From NCBI GenBank assembly GCA_030340625.1, contig JAOPHQ010005759.1:28264-92263 (forward strand): a stretch of DNA of 64,000 nucleotides. The letters run 5' to 3'. The notes beneath the pieces were generated by a model. It saw only the letters and a list, made by a program, of their open reading frames with translations. It ran no database searches and was not told where the DNA came from. Every line of letters begins with the position of its first letter. Position 1 is the stretch's first letter. Of this stretch, positions 1 to 11,392 are shown piece by piece. This stretch comes from Merluccius polli. Taxonomy: Eukaryota; Chordata; Actinopteri; Gadiformes; Merlucciidae. Position numbers and translations under genes: made by a program.

Positions 1-56
1 AAGCTCTGTGGGCCGGACCCAACCCAACTTTACCTATCCCATGTGCTCTTTCTCGT

Positions 57-61
57 GCACG

Positions 62-100
<39 letters not shown>
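57..100. repeat. (CG)n-(CA)n microsatellite
   Basis: Alternating CG then CA dinucleotides. No gene is seen in bases 1-700. Confidence 0.95.
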
Positions 101-102
<2 letters not shown>

Positions 103-700
103 TTGTGAGAAGCAGTTTCTCTTGAAACCCTTACTCACGCGTGTTCTTTAATGAAGCGATAGAAGAAGTTGTTAAGCTTTAAGAAATAATCAGTTTTATT
201 GTTAACACCAGTATAATGTGCAGAGTCTTTTTACAGATATCTGGGTCCAACTATGTTTCCCTGACAGAACAACAAAGTGTGTGTCAGTTCACAAAGTCTG
301 CACACCAACTATCCCTGACCCAGGAAGTTTTATACACATTAGTGAAAACGTTATAAAAAGGGCTGTCTTCTTCTCCTCCGGCTGTTGCCGTCTTCCCCTC
401 TCGTCCTTGTGGTGTCTGGCTCCTGCGCCAGGTTGTCGCCTCCGGGTATTATCTAAAAGATTCTTTACCCGTACAGCGCCAAGCCTGCCTGTTTTTTCGC
501 CATCATCTGACCTCCCACTATCTACTCTACACATGTCACCAACAACGCACTCATTCCGATCCTGAGGAGCTGTCCCCATGCTTACATGCCTCTGCTCATA
601 GCTCATGACTCTGTCCTTCGTCCGCAGACAGGCACAGAGGCTAGTGTGACCCTCATTTCAGTCAGGACCACTTTTGTCAAAATAATCTTATTCTAAAGCA

Positions 701-760
701 GAATATTACATTTGCGGAATATTACATTTACAGAATATACATTTGCAGAATATTACATTT
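701..760. repeat. Short A/T-rich tandem repeat
   Basis: Four imperfect copies of a unit of roughly 15-18 bp built on AATATTACATTTGC. Confidence 0.8.
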
Positions 761-789
761 GGCGGTATGGCTCTGTTCTGGGTCCTCCT

Positions 790-868
790 TGCCCTTCCAC
801 GTGCCTACGTGGAAAGCCTATATGGCAGGGAGAGCACTCCTCCCTGCCCTTCCATGTGCCTACATGGA
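790..868. repeat. Duplicated hairpin motif
   Basis: Two copies (790-813 and 845-868) of a 24-bp motif beginning TGCCCTTCCA. Each contains a small palindrome (CACGTGCCTACGTG in the first, CATGTGCCTACATG in the second). Bases 870-1500 hold no recognised coding sequence and include the probable promoter side of the KDZ gene. Confidence 0.6.
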
Positions 869-1520
869 GAGGTTTAAGACAAGGAGAGCGGCAGCAGAGA
901 CCCCCCAGGGTACAGAACAGAGCAAGCATCAATAACAATCAGAAAATAAGATTGATTAATTAGATACAACATAAAAGGAGGAGCTGGGGTGGAGGTGGGT
1001 GGCAAAGCTAGCAGAGAAAGCAGCAAAGATAGGCAGGCTGAAGCAGCTTTAAATAAGGCGCCAAGAATGATATTTGCCAATGGGTGTTTGAGGGGGAGTC
1101 AGCATTGAGGTACATTTGGCGCGAATTCTTTAGATACTGAATTGCATCAGCCTACTGTGTCACCAAGATCAGTCGGAACACATATGTTACACCATCCAGT
1201 ATTTTGTAACGTAAGTATATCGTACTTTTTTTATACTTGTATTTTAGAGAAGAGCTAGCGATGATTTCTGGCTGGGCACATGTTGAAAGCCAGGTTAGCT
1301 AACGCATCATCAAGTTAGCTAGGACATTGAACCATAACCAAACCCATAACACGTCAATGGAAATAGTGTGCAGATTATTTGATGGTGTCAAAAAGTAACT
1401 CTCCTTTCCAAATGTATTTCTCTGTCAAACATTTTTATACGATTTCTCTAGATCTCGAAAATCCCACCGAGAGACCTAGGGCTAGCACGGGCTACGTGCT
1501 AGCTACCCCCTCCCCCCCTG

Positions 1521-1770
1521 ATGGAGCACCTCCCGGATGCCAACACCCCTCATAGCGGAGAGCCTGACGATGAACTGGGGGAACTTGATAACATCTTGGC
1601 TGATTTGCAAGATGAGACAGAGGTAAAGCTGCCATTCCAAAACAAGTTAGTTTAGCCATGACTCTAAATCTGGGGCCTATACTACGAAGCAAGTTCAACA
1701 TACCCAGGGTTAAACCTGAATTTAGCTCGCTAAGCCCAAATCCTGCTTCGTAGTACAGGCTGCTGGTCTG

Positions 1771-1809
<39 letters not shown>

Positions 1810-4800
1810 TAGCAGTATACAACCTCTTGAATCAAATGTGCTTGGCAGTGGGTGAAGGTATACACAACAGAGTTTAAATGTGTACCAATCCAATGCTGTT
1901 AAATGTAGCATGAATGCTTTAATTTCAGAAAAATGAGGCAGGTACTAAAGCCAAGAGGAAGAAGCGTGAGAAGCTTGTGCGTTGGAGGAAAAGGGACCAG
2001 TACGGACGTCTGATTGTTGAGACTCAACAATCTTCAAGAGGTAGAATTGCTTGAAAAAGTATTCAAACCATTTTTGCACATTTTGCTGAATACAAAGTTG
2101 TTTAAAAATGCTGAGTTCTATGCAAAATACTATTTTTATTTTTAATTATAGAAATCCATGTCAGAGTAGCATTCAAATAGCCAAAGTCTAGTTTCCATTG
2201 TTTTATTTGGGCCCAATTTGCCCAGATTTTGTGCAGGCCAATTTATTGTAGATATTCTCCAGGCAATCCAATTAAATATAAATTTACATCATTACGACTG
2301 AACATGTTTCATATTTTTCTCCCACAGGAGCTGGTCCCTCTTCCCAGCCTAAGGACACCTGTCCAGTGCATATGGACACCAGTCCTGATGATGCTTCAAA
2401 CTATGGTAAAAAAACAGATTTACAGGCAATGCCTGTATAATGTATTTGATCTTTTTTCTTCTTCTCTTTTTTTCCTCATCATATTTCTTTTGATTTTTTT
2501 TTTTCAACAGCACCGTTACAAGTGCAGTTACAAGAAGCAAACAAGGCACTTGGTAAGTCTTAACGTTGGTAACCATTTCATATCTTCATTCTGTACATTA
2601 TTGTGGTTATGTAGGAAACGTATAAATTGCATGTTTTCATTGCTTTGCTTTTCATATGGGGCATTTTTACATTGCCTTCTATATGTGATATAAACCTGAC
2701 AATAACAACTGGCAATACTTTCTAAGGTATTAATTTCACTCTCTGCTCAAGACATACAGCTTCGGTTGCTGCAGGAAAGCCTTGAAGATTATCCTTTAGC
2801 CTGTTCAGAAGCAAGAGAGATGTTGACTCGAACCTGGGATATGCGGCAAACACAGTCTGAAGAGAAATGGGAGAATGCCAGGCCACACCTTTTGGAGTCG
2901 ATGTTATCAGCAGAGTGGACACTGGATCAGTCCTGTGACCACTGCCACACAAAACGGGCAGTGATTAGATGTCGAGACTGTCTGCCCAAACCTTTTCTGC
3001 AGTGACTGTGATTTGGCTGTGCATCAAAACTACGTTTTGCACAATAGGGACTCTGTTGTAGAAGGTTTTTACAAGGCACTTCCACCTACATGTTCTATTG
3101 TGCAAGACGGCAGTGGAGCACATCAAATATGTGAGCAAGGTATATGTCTTTAATTAATTTTGCTGCTTTGTCATATTTTCTATTTCATTTAGATTTAAAT
3201 ACTTTATTCTATTGAATATTGTCACTTTGTTGTTTTTTAGCATGTCTTCTACCCATAGCTTCGCCACTCAATCTTTGCAATTGTGACACAAAAGACATTG
3301 CAGTAAATGCTGGACGAGCCATCATTCTTGTGACCATAAATGGTGAGTTTGCAATACCATGGAAACGTGTGACTATGGTGGTTTTCTGGACTTTTATTTG
3401 CATTACTCGTTTAATGCCATATTGTAATGAAAGCTTTGTTTCAACAGGTCGATATGATCTTTCGCTTCCCTTGGTGACCTGCAAGTCCTGCTTCAAATCA
3501 TGGACACCTGGATTAAAAGACCTTCAGTTCAATGGTTACTGGCCCGGCAATGTGGATTTTCAGACTGTTTATTCCACTGATGTGTTTCACACATTTGAGG
3601 AATTCAAAGTCAGCGCACCAGGGTTATCTCGACAAGCATTTGTGAAAATGCTTGATAATCGCACCAGCAACTTTGGGAGGGTAAATTGTGTTACACCTTC
3701 TACTTCTGCTGTGCCTATTTTGGATTGTTGCATTAATAACATAATAAAACATCTCTTCATTCTGTTAAAATGTAACAGGCAGGAAGAATATCTGGTGATA
3801 GTTTCCAGCGTTGTTTCCTGGAGTGGACCTACTGCAGACATGAAAAGGAAAAGCTGTTGGCTGTTGACCATTTCTCTTGTCCAGCCTGCATGGAAGACAT
3901 TGCAGCAATTTCTGTTGATGGAAACCGCAAGATGTACCGCTTCAATCGGACTAAAGGGTAATGGCAACTGCATTCATTTAATCCCGGTAAAGTCCCAGTA
4001 AAAGAAATACAAATAAAAGCTGCCAGGTTGTCCAACATACACAACATGAATTATACAGTCATATCAAATGAGCTACATAAACTACTGGAGGATTGAACAT
4101 CTGGTGTAAACTGTACTAATTTCTGGTTTAAATTCCTCTAGGACTGATGAATCAGGTTACTTTGATGGCGTCTTTTTTTCAAAAGACAAGGAGGTTGCAG
4201 AATTTGTGGAGGGTATCCGGAATCAAATCAAACCTGTGAGTGATGCTATTCTTCCATGATTATATTTTAATGTAACAGAATCATATCATGTTAGAAATTA
4301 TAATCTCTTTAGTTGTTTGAGCACAAAACCAAACTAGAAAACTGAATGCACAAACTTAAACAATAATTACAATCTAATTACAATTCTCTACCAATTAAAG
4401 TGATATGTTTTTTTTTACGATGTTAATGATTTTAGGCTTCAGACACATTTGAAACAATATTAATGTGCATTTTAAAAAAACCTGTTGTTGAAGAATTATT
4501 GTTTTGCATGTTTTTGAATTGCTACCTCTTGTCTGACGATGTTTTAAAGGTATCTGGTCGAGGTGTGTGTGGTAAATCCCAGTGGACAGCTGCAAGGGAG
4601 ACTGCCAAAAAGTCTGGGTCAAAGGTGGATGAAGAGGGAGTGGAGGTGGCCGTCTGTCGTCATGGCATTTTGTTCAAAGCTTTGAACATGTTCAGAGGAG
4701 AGATATACTGTATGCTTACCCTCTCTTTCTACAAAAGGAGGTGGCTTTGGGCCATAACATTCAATTTTTCTGCACTGACATCATGTGCAAATACTATCCT

Positions 4801-7481
4801 TACCTGCAGAAGGTATGTGAGGCCTTCGCAGATCTGGTGCCACTCCTGCAGATGAAGCCATTCCTGTCTGTGATGCATGCAAAAGGCCACTCAGGAAAAT
4901 GTGAGGTAAATGTAAGGCATAATATTGTAAAGTGTGCCACACATGATGGACCTTATGAAGTGCCGCTTCTGTCAGACTAATGGTTAATGGCGTTTCGTCT
5001 GCTGCTAATGTGAAAAAAAAAAGATTTGATCCTTTTACAAACAGTTGCAATGATCTATTCACAATAATAGTCATAGAATAAGGCTACATCTATTGCCATA
5101 TCCAACTCATTTCCTGTGTGTGGTATGCTTCACTGAAACCGTTACATTCTTTATAAAGCATGTCTGCGTAGGTGTTCGATAGAGCTCCAGTGATGGTTTC
5201 TTCTTCTACTACAGGTGCAATGGGGTGGGCGCAATCAGGAAGGAGCTGGTTAGTTCTCTATCATGCATCCGATTTTTACACGCATACAACATTTGTATTC
5301 CTCTACAATACAATGACAACTAAAGTGTGAAATCCAGAGTAAAGAATGTGCAGATCCCATTTATTCTACTTGTCAAATGTTTTATTTTATGTTTCCAATG
5401 ACGATAGGTATGACTGTTGGGGAGGAGGTCGAGCAGGTGAATTCTTTTTTGTCACGAGTTGGACTAACAACAAAGTACATGACCAAATCAGGTAAGTTTA
5501 TCATTTCAATATTCAAACATTAAACTTACTCTTTATGTATTACTGGAAGAATCAACTTGGTGACCTCTCATAAACAGTGTTCTTAAACAAAAGCTTTTTG
5601 TTGCCAAGTTTTTAAAAGTTAAAATTAGGTGTATTTTCTTTCAGCACGCACAGATATGATAACATTACAAGCTCGAGGATGGAACCTGAGAAAGAAGAGT
5701 AATCTACACAAGTACCTTTCTCAAAGATATGTCAAGGTAAGCTTGCTGTTTAGAATGGATTTATAATATGTATGCACTACCACCAGCCCTTAGCAGGTGA
5801 GGCTGGCAAGTGATGGTACAATCCCAGCAATTTAAAAGAGGCAGACCTTGGTGGTCAGTCTACATTAAATGGGTAACAGCTTCTTCCTATAGACAGATGA
5901 CATTTCTAACATTATCTCTCAAATTTCCCTCTTGTAGTCATTAATATGCCGGAAAAAGAAAGTTAATTTGAACAGAGAACCTCTTTGTTCCTAATCCCAA
6001 TTTTAATGAAGATTTGGTCATTGTTATGCACTATAAAAGCTGCAAATATCCACTGCAGATAACGAAAAGGACAAGAGAAATGGAGCAGGAAGTAGAGGCC
6101 TTGAAAGTGGAACTGGGGAAGACTGAAGAGGAACTCCAGCAGTGGGTTACTGATGTGAAAGATTGGGCTGCAGCAAGTAGGCATCTCTACAGCAGAATAT
6201 TATGTAGTGTGCCGATTTGAATTTGTCAGTATTAACTTCTGATTGTTTTTACAAACAGCTCCAAATGACATCAGTCCTGATGATGCTCCTGGGTTACAGC
6301 GTGTCATGGAAGGTTTGGCCCTAAGCATCCAGCAGAAAAAAATGGATAAATATCGGCAGACTGGTGTGTTAGAAGTCATTTTTTGTTAGTACAGAGTTGT
6401 GTACAACAGTTGTCTCCAGTGATCATACATTTATTTCCCATGTTATTGGCTAACAACATAAGAAATAAATTAATGTATTGTTCTAATTTGTTACTCTTTG
6501 TGTTATCTATTGCAGACAGCAATAAGGCAAGGCAGCGCATTCAATCAAAGATTGAGAAGGACAAACAGAAATTAAGCCAAGCCATGGACTTCTACAACAG
6601 GCTTGTCTCTGCTGAAGATGCTGTTGGTCCAGTTGATATCATCCTGGCTGCAGAGTGCCCTTTATGGCCATGGGACAAAGGTATGGTTCTGTATATTCTG
6701 AATTTCTCCTTTTTAAATTCGGATTAACACTCAACTTCTGTAATGTATTTTTTAAATAGTTTTTTTTACTCTTGATAACATTCAGTCATACTTATCCTAC
6801 ACTATGTATTCATTTCTCATCATAGACTCAGACGTGCCTTTAAAAGAAAAGAAGGCGGTCTTTGACAAAGTCATGCTCCTCCGTCGCCTAAAAGAGGAAG
6901 ATGGGATTCTGCTGAAAGAGATGCAACAGCATTGGCAGTTTCTTTGCAGATGTTCTCGAAGACTACAAGAATTGAAAGGAATGGGTAAGTAATGCTCTAC
7001 AAATCTAAAACGAAAATCACAAAATGATTCTTTCTTTGGAGAGGGGAGAAGATTCAACCGTAACATTACTGTAAGATAATGTTAAATTATAATTTGAACA
7101 AAAATGTTTTAGGTGAGTACATTTTCTGTTATGTTAAATAGAATGGTGAAAGAATCATTGTGTGATCTGGCAATCATTTTTCTATGTGACAACATTGTCA
7201 CAACATTTATCTATTGATTCAGTCGCTAAATTAAAGATTAATCTTTTTATTTTCAAGGCTACCAGTCAGGACTTTCCATGGGGGCTTATGAGGGACTGCG
7301 CTGCAATTTGCAAGGCCAATTAGACATGTTGAAACGACAAATGAGGGAGGTGCAGTCAGCCTACATGCACGTAGTTGTCAACGTAGTTGACTCTAGTGTC
7401 CTGCAGCTGGAGGAGGAAGAAATGGAGTCTGAGGAAGACTTGCAGGAGTCTGACGCTGAAAATAGTGATGAAGACATCTAA
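1521..7481 (+). pseudogene. KDZ (Zisupton-type) transposase gene, 18 exons, two frame breaks
   Basis: DNA transposase of the KDZ superfamily, expected to act in the nucleus. Exons inferred from GT-AG sites and phase: 1521-1622, 1929-2040, 2328-2405, 2511-2552, 2752-3139, 3241-3342, 3448-3680, 3779-3957, 4142-4235, 4550-4905, 5215-5248, 5408-5491, 5645-5736, 6059-6176, 6259-6363, 6516-6680, 6826-6984, 7258-7481. The N-terminus is basic. Exon 5 holds a cysteine cluster (CDHC, CRDC) and exons 6-7 hold the CxC-type cluster seen with KDZ proteins (LCNCD, TCKSC). Exons 8-13 hold the KDZ core (SCPAC, YFDGVFF, HAKGHSGKCE, GEEVEQVNSFLSRVG). Exons 14-18 are charged and coiled-coil-like, ending in an acidic tail. 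Exon 5 has one extra base near 2988-2992, so CRDCLP runs into a stop. Exon 10 has a second frame change near 4705-4714 (one base short, or five extra). All other exon phases agree. The start is the first ATG of exon 1; an untranslated exon upstream is possible. Confidence 0.82.
1673..1761. mobile_element. Small MITE-like hairpin in KDZ intron 1
   Basis: Inverted arms around ACTACGAAGCA and TGCTTCGTAGTAC bound about 90 bp. This resembles a very common fish short inverted-repeat element. An (ATC)n tract of about 40 bp follows (1769-1810). Confidence 0.55.
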
Positions 7482-7535
7482 CCTTCCAGCATGTACTCAA
7501 GTCATCACTTATTATTTTCCCATACCGGACACGGA

Positions 7536-8080
7536 CACAGGGTGCAAGGGGACAGGGAGACAGGGTGTAAGAGAACAGGGACAGGGTGAAAGAAGACAGG
7601 GTGCAAGGGGAGAGGGAGACGGGGTGAAAGAGAACAGGGAGACGGGGTGAAAGAGAACAGGGAGACGGGGTGCAAGAGGACAGGGAGACAGGGTGAAAGA
7701 ACAGGGAGACAGGGTGCAAGAGGACAGGGAGACGGGGTGCAAGGAGACGGGGTGCAAGGGGACAGGGAGACGGGGTGCAAGGGGACAGGGAGACGGGGTG
7801 CAAGGGGACAGGGAGACAGGGTGTAAGAGAACAGGGAGACGGTGCAAGAAGACAGAAACAGGGTGAAAGAGAACAGGGTGCAAGGGGAGAGGGAGACAGG
7901 GGTGAAAGAGAACAGGGAGACAGGGTGAAAGAGGACAGGGTGCAGGGGGACAGGGAGACAGGGTGAAAGAGAACAGGGTGACAGGGTGAAAGAGAACAGG
8001 GAGACAGGGTGCAAGAGAACAGGGAGACAGGGTGAAAGAGAACGGTGCAAGAGAACGGAGACAGGGTGCAAGGGAAAACG
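7536..8080. repeat. GC-rich minisatellite (VNTR)
   Basis: Many variant copies of a unit of about 22-24 bp made of GACAGGGAGACAGGGTGCAA with A/G-rich variants. It begins some 55 bases after the KDZ stop codon. The long reading frames across it, on either strand, are artefacts of the repeat. Confidence 0.93.
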
Positions 8081-8729
8081 GGCTGCTTTGTTACTGTGCA
8101 TGTAAAGGTAAATCAAATTGTTTCAAAAGTATTTGGTGTATCATGTTTAAAGTGAAATACTTTCATTGCATCACAATATGCCAGATGGGATATAGAAAGC
8201 AATCCCAAGGAATCCCATTTTGCTGCAGTATGGTTCAATGTTGCCGCTGTACACAGCATTATGTAAAAAGGTCAATGCATTTCTCAAACCTGGCTAAGAT
8301 CTGGCTACTTGCTTTCAGGTCATCTGGTAAACGCATCACTTCTTTTAATGTAATATACCATGGAATGATATTTTTGTACCTATACAAAGGATTGATGTAA
8401 CTCCCTTGTGCCATAATCCAAGGTGAGCTTTAACATAGAGGCCTAATTCAGAAATTAGAATGATAATGCATCGCTGAAAATGAATAACAGAAATCTGTCA
8501 TAAGTCTACAGCACCAAAACACAGACAGTAACATTGCCCACTGAACTGCTTCAAAAGTCATAAAAGCAGTGTTCATTGGTAAAGATCTTGCTGAATAAAA
8601 CGTGTTTGCCACAAAGCTTATTTTCTGCAATAATCCAAAATCCAATGGAAAACCCCGTTGGCTTGTTGTCAAGGGAACCCAGGGCGACGCTCACTTCCGG
8701 GTTCCCAGGGAAATGCTAACTTCCGGGTT
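8081..8729. other. Non-coding spacer and MULE target site
   Basis: No gene seen. At 8665-8729 there are imperfect repeats of a CCCAGGG...CACTTCCGGGTT motif. The last TTCCGGGTT (8721-8729) is the left copy of the MULE target duplication. Confidence 0.6.
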
Positions 8730-8864
8730 GCGATATTACGAATCCCACTATGGCCACGCCAAGCACCGCCAAGCACCGCCCCACCCTGCTCCTGATTGGT
8801 TGAGCTGTGCTCTCGACTCTAAAACGTCATCTCTACTGCGCCCAGCAAGCTAGAAGATTGTTTA
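8730..8864 (+). repeat. MULE left terminal inverted repeat
   Basis: Inverted match to 15844-15968, with a 10-bp internal tandem duplication at 8761-8780 that the right arm lacks. Confidence 0.93.
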
Positions 8865-9079
8865 ATCTCAACGACCACTCAGTTTACAAGTGTTGAAGAT
8901 ATAGTTATGTGATTACTAATGAGCCACGCACTAGCGTGGAAACCATAGACATTAAACGTTGTTCTCAGTGGATAATGCTTCTCCACCTAGAAGATTGTTT
9001 AATCTGAACGACCGCTCAGTTTACATGATAATGCTTCTTTATCGTAGATTTCATGCTTCTCCATCGTACATTTAATTGT

Positions 9080-9297
9080 AGATTTCACGAACTATTATTG
9101 TCCTGTCGTGTCCTGTGCAATATCCTGGCAAATGTGCAATTTACGACCGCTACTAGTCCTTCCCCCCTTAGGCATTTATACTTCTATTTATGATGCCGTG
9201 TTTTTATATATTTCATATTGTACTCCTTGCACCTTTGCCATTTAATGTCGTTGTACAGGCAACTGTACAATGACAATAAAAGTCTATAATCTTGAAT
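9080..9297 (+). repeat. LINE/SINE-like 3' tail
   Basis: The segment ends in TGTACAATGACAATAAAAG..., resembling the 3' tail of fish L2-type retroposons. No coding part is seen. Confidence 0.45.
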
Positions 9298-9299
9298 TT

Positions 9300-11392
9300 A
9301 ACACGATGACCTCAGGGGTGATGCTGGATTAACGCCCTCAAACCCTCAGCCAAATTCTCTAAAAACAGATCTCTACAGATGGGGATGTTAAATCGGTTGA
9401 GGGGATGTGCTTAGTCCCTTCACTCGGTAGATAACACTGCTGTCTGAAAACTGCTGTCTAACCGTCGCGCCCTTGTGTCTAACTAGTAACACTTCTAACT
9501 GTCTAACTAGTAACACTTGGTTTAGTCACTAGGTTAGACAGTTTTGCAGTGTCGCCACTGCTCTTTCTCAACTTCCGAGAAGTCATTGGTAATGTTCTTA
9601 ATATGACTGCATTATTATAATTGTTTTTTCACTACACAAATAATAAAGCAAGTAATTTAATCAAAGCTGTCCATTAAATTGAGGGTACATTGCAATACAA
9701 CTGTCATAAACATAACACTACAGTCATGGTAGTGCTTTGAGAATTATTTGTTTCCCAAAATAGAATAAAGTAGGCTGGACCTTTATAATATAATGGGCCT
9801 ACACATTACCCTGCAACACTAGTAGCCTGTGGGAAGTGTGTGTGTGTGTGTTTAAGATCTCAGTTACACCGTGCAAGGACATAAAGGGGACTCAAGGGGC
9901 CAGCGAGGGACGCGGCTGGTCAGAGATGTGTGCTGCTGGAGTACATTAAAGGTTCTTAATGTCACCTGCTTGGGTCACTGCATCTAACGCTCGCACACAC
10001 ACGTACACGTACACACACTCACCTGCTTGGGTCACTGCATTTAGCGCGCGTGTACACACACACACACACACACACACACACTCCCAGACAGAGCCATAGA
10101 GGGAGAGCGCTGACACACTGCATACTTTTGCAAAGACAAGACATTAAGCGGACTTTCTTTTTTAAAAGTCTTATTTTAATAAATCAAAAGAACAGATATC
10201 TACAAAACTGTACATCAATTTCAAGTACAGTACATTTTTTTTGTTTTGTTTTAACGTAGATCTCTTTTTAGAGTGTTATTTACAATTGTTTTTTTTTTTC
10301 AAAAGGTAACACATTTTTTTTCTCCCCATATACCTCTAAAATCAACAGATGCATGAAAACAGTCTTTAAAAACACAAAAACAAAAAAAAGAGAGAATTGG
10401 TATATGATATGAATTAGACAGCAATGCAAGACAAAAAACTGAGTAAGAGCTGAAGACCTACTGGGAAAAGCGTGAGGGCAGGATTCGTGTGACGTGCATC
10501 TCAGGACCCACTGTGGTGCTCTCCTGTGATCAACCATTAATGACTGACTAACAGCCCTCTTCAATTAAGTCACAGCTCAGCGAAGACATGGTGGACATCC
10601 TTTTGGACCAAATTTCACACCACAGCCAAACAGGTGAGGTGAATGTATTAAACTAATATTGCAGAAAAAAATAACAAAATAAAACAAAAATATTGCACAT
10701 GAAGAGATTGGGGAAATGAAAAAATCAAAAAATACAGAAACTGCTGTTGCCGTTTTCAAAATTATGAAAAAGAAACAAAAACCACAAGGTCATTAATAAA
10801 AGTATGTTGTTAAAGGTTGTCAATATGAACCTTCATGATGCATAGTTTCAAAATGAAAAGAGATCAAGTATTAGCAATGAAGACAAAGGGTTCGGCTGTG
10901 AACACATGCAGGTCTGAGCTCAACAAACTGACTCAACAGGGTGGCAGATATGGACACCAGATGGAGCACCCAATAATAATCATAATAATATTAATGATAA
11001 TCATGAAAATAAACACTTTCAATAAAAGGTACCGGTGGGGGAAGTGATCATTTGATCTCTTTGGGCAAAAAGACATTGATGAACTGAGAGTGGAAGCCGG
11101 TAGACTGCTCCACGCCTAGGGACAAACACCTCACAAAATGGAAGAGAAAGTTCTCCTAACTTTAAACCTCCTGAAAAAAAATGAAAAAAAAACACACCAC
11201 AAACGTCTCCTTGCTTCAACATACAGAACACTGTTCTTCATTTTGTTTTGTTTCTAACGGAATGCTTTCAACCTCCGAGCGAGGTGCCAGGGCTTCCCAC
11301 AGGAACAAACCCAGGGGCGCCCCTTGTGCTCGCTTAACTTTGAACAACAATACACTACAAAAAAAAATTAAAACCTATAATGGACAATGAGC
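9300..11392. other. Non-coding interior of the MULE
   Basis: No gene recognised. It contains an inverted pair around GTCTAACC/GGTTAGAC (about 9460-9540), short TG and CA tracts (9837-9850, 10053-10081) and A/T-rich sequence that may include the 3' untranslated region of the minus-strand transposase. Confidence 0.6.

Noticed and set aside
1492..1911. Minus-strand frame with a poly-aspartate run
   Set aside because: It is the translated (ATC)n microsatellite plus MITE sequence, antisense to the first KDZ exon.
7536..8080. CRISPR-like regular repeat array
   Set aside because: Units are contiguous variants without unique spacers, in a clearly eukaryotic setting.
7393..8116. Long proline/leucine-rich open frames on the minus strand and matching plus-strand frames
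   Set aside because: They are translations of the 22-24-bp minisatellite; the repeat keeps several frames open at once.
8730..8864. Treating the KDZ gene as the owner of these inverted repeats
   Set aside because: Both repeat arms and the target duplication bound the MULE interior; the KDZ gene lies wholly outside.
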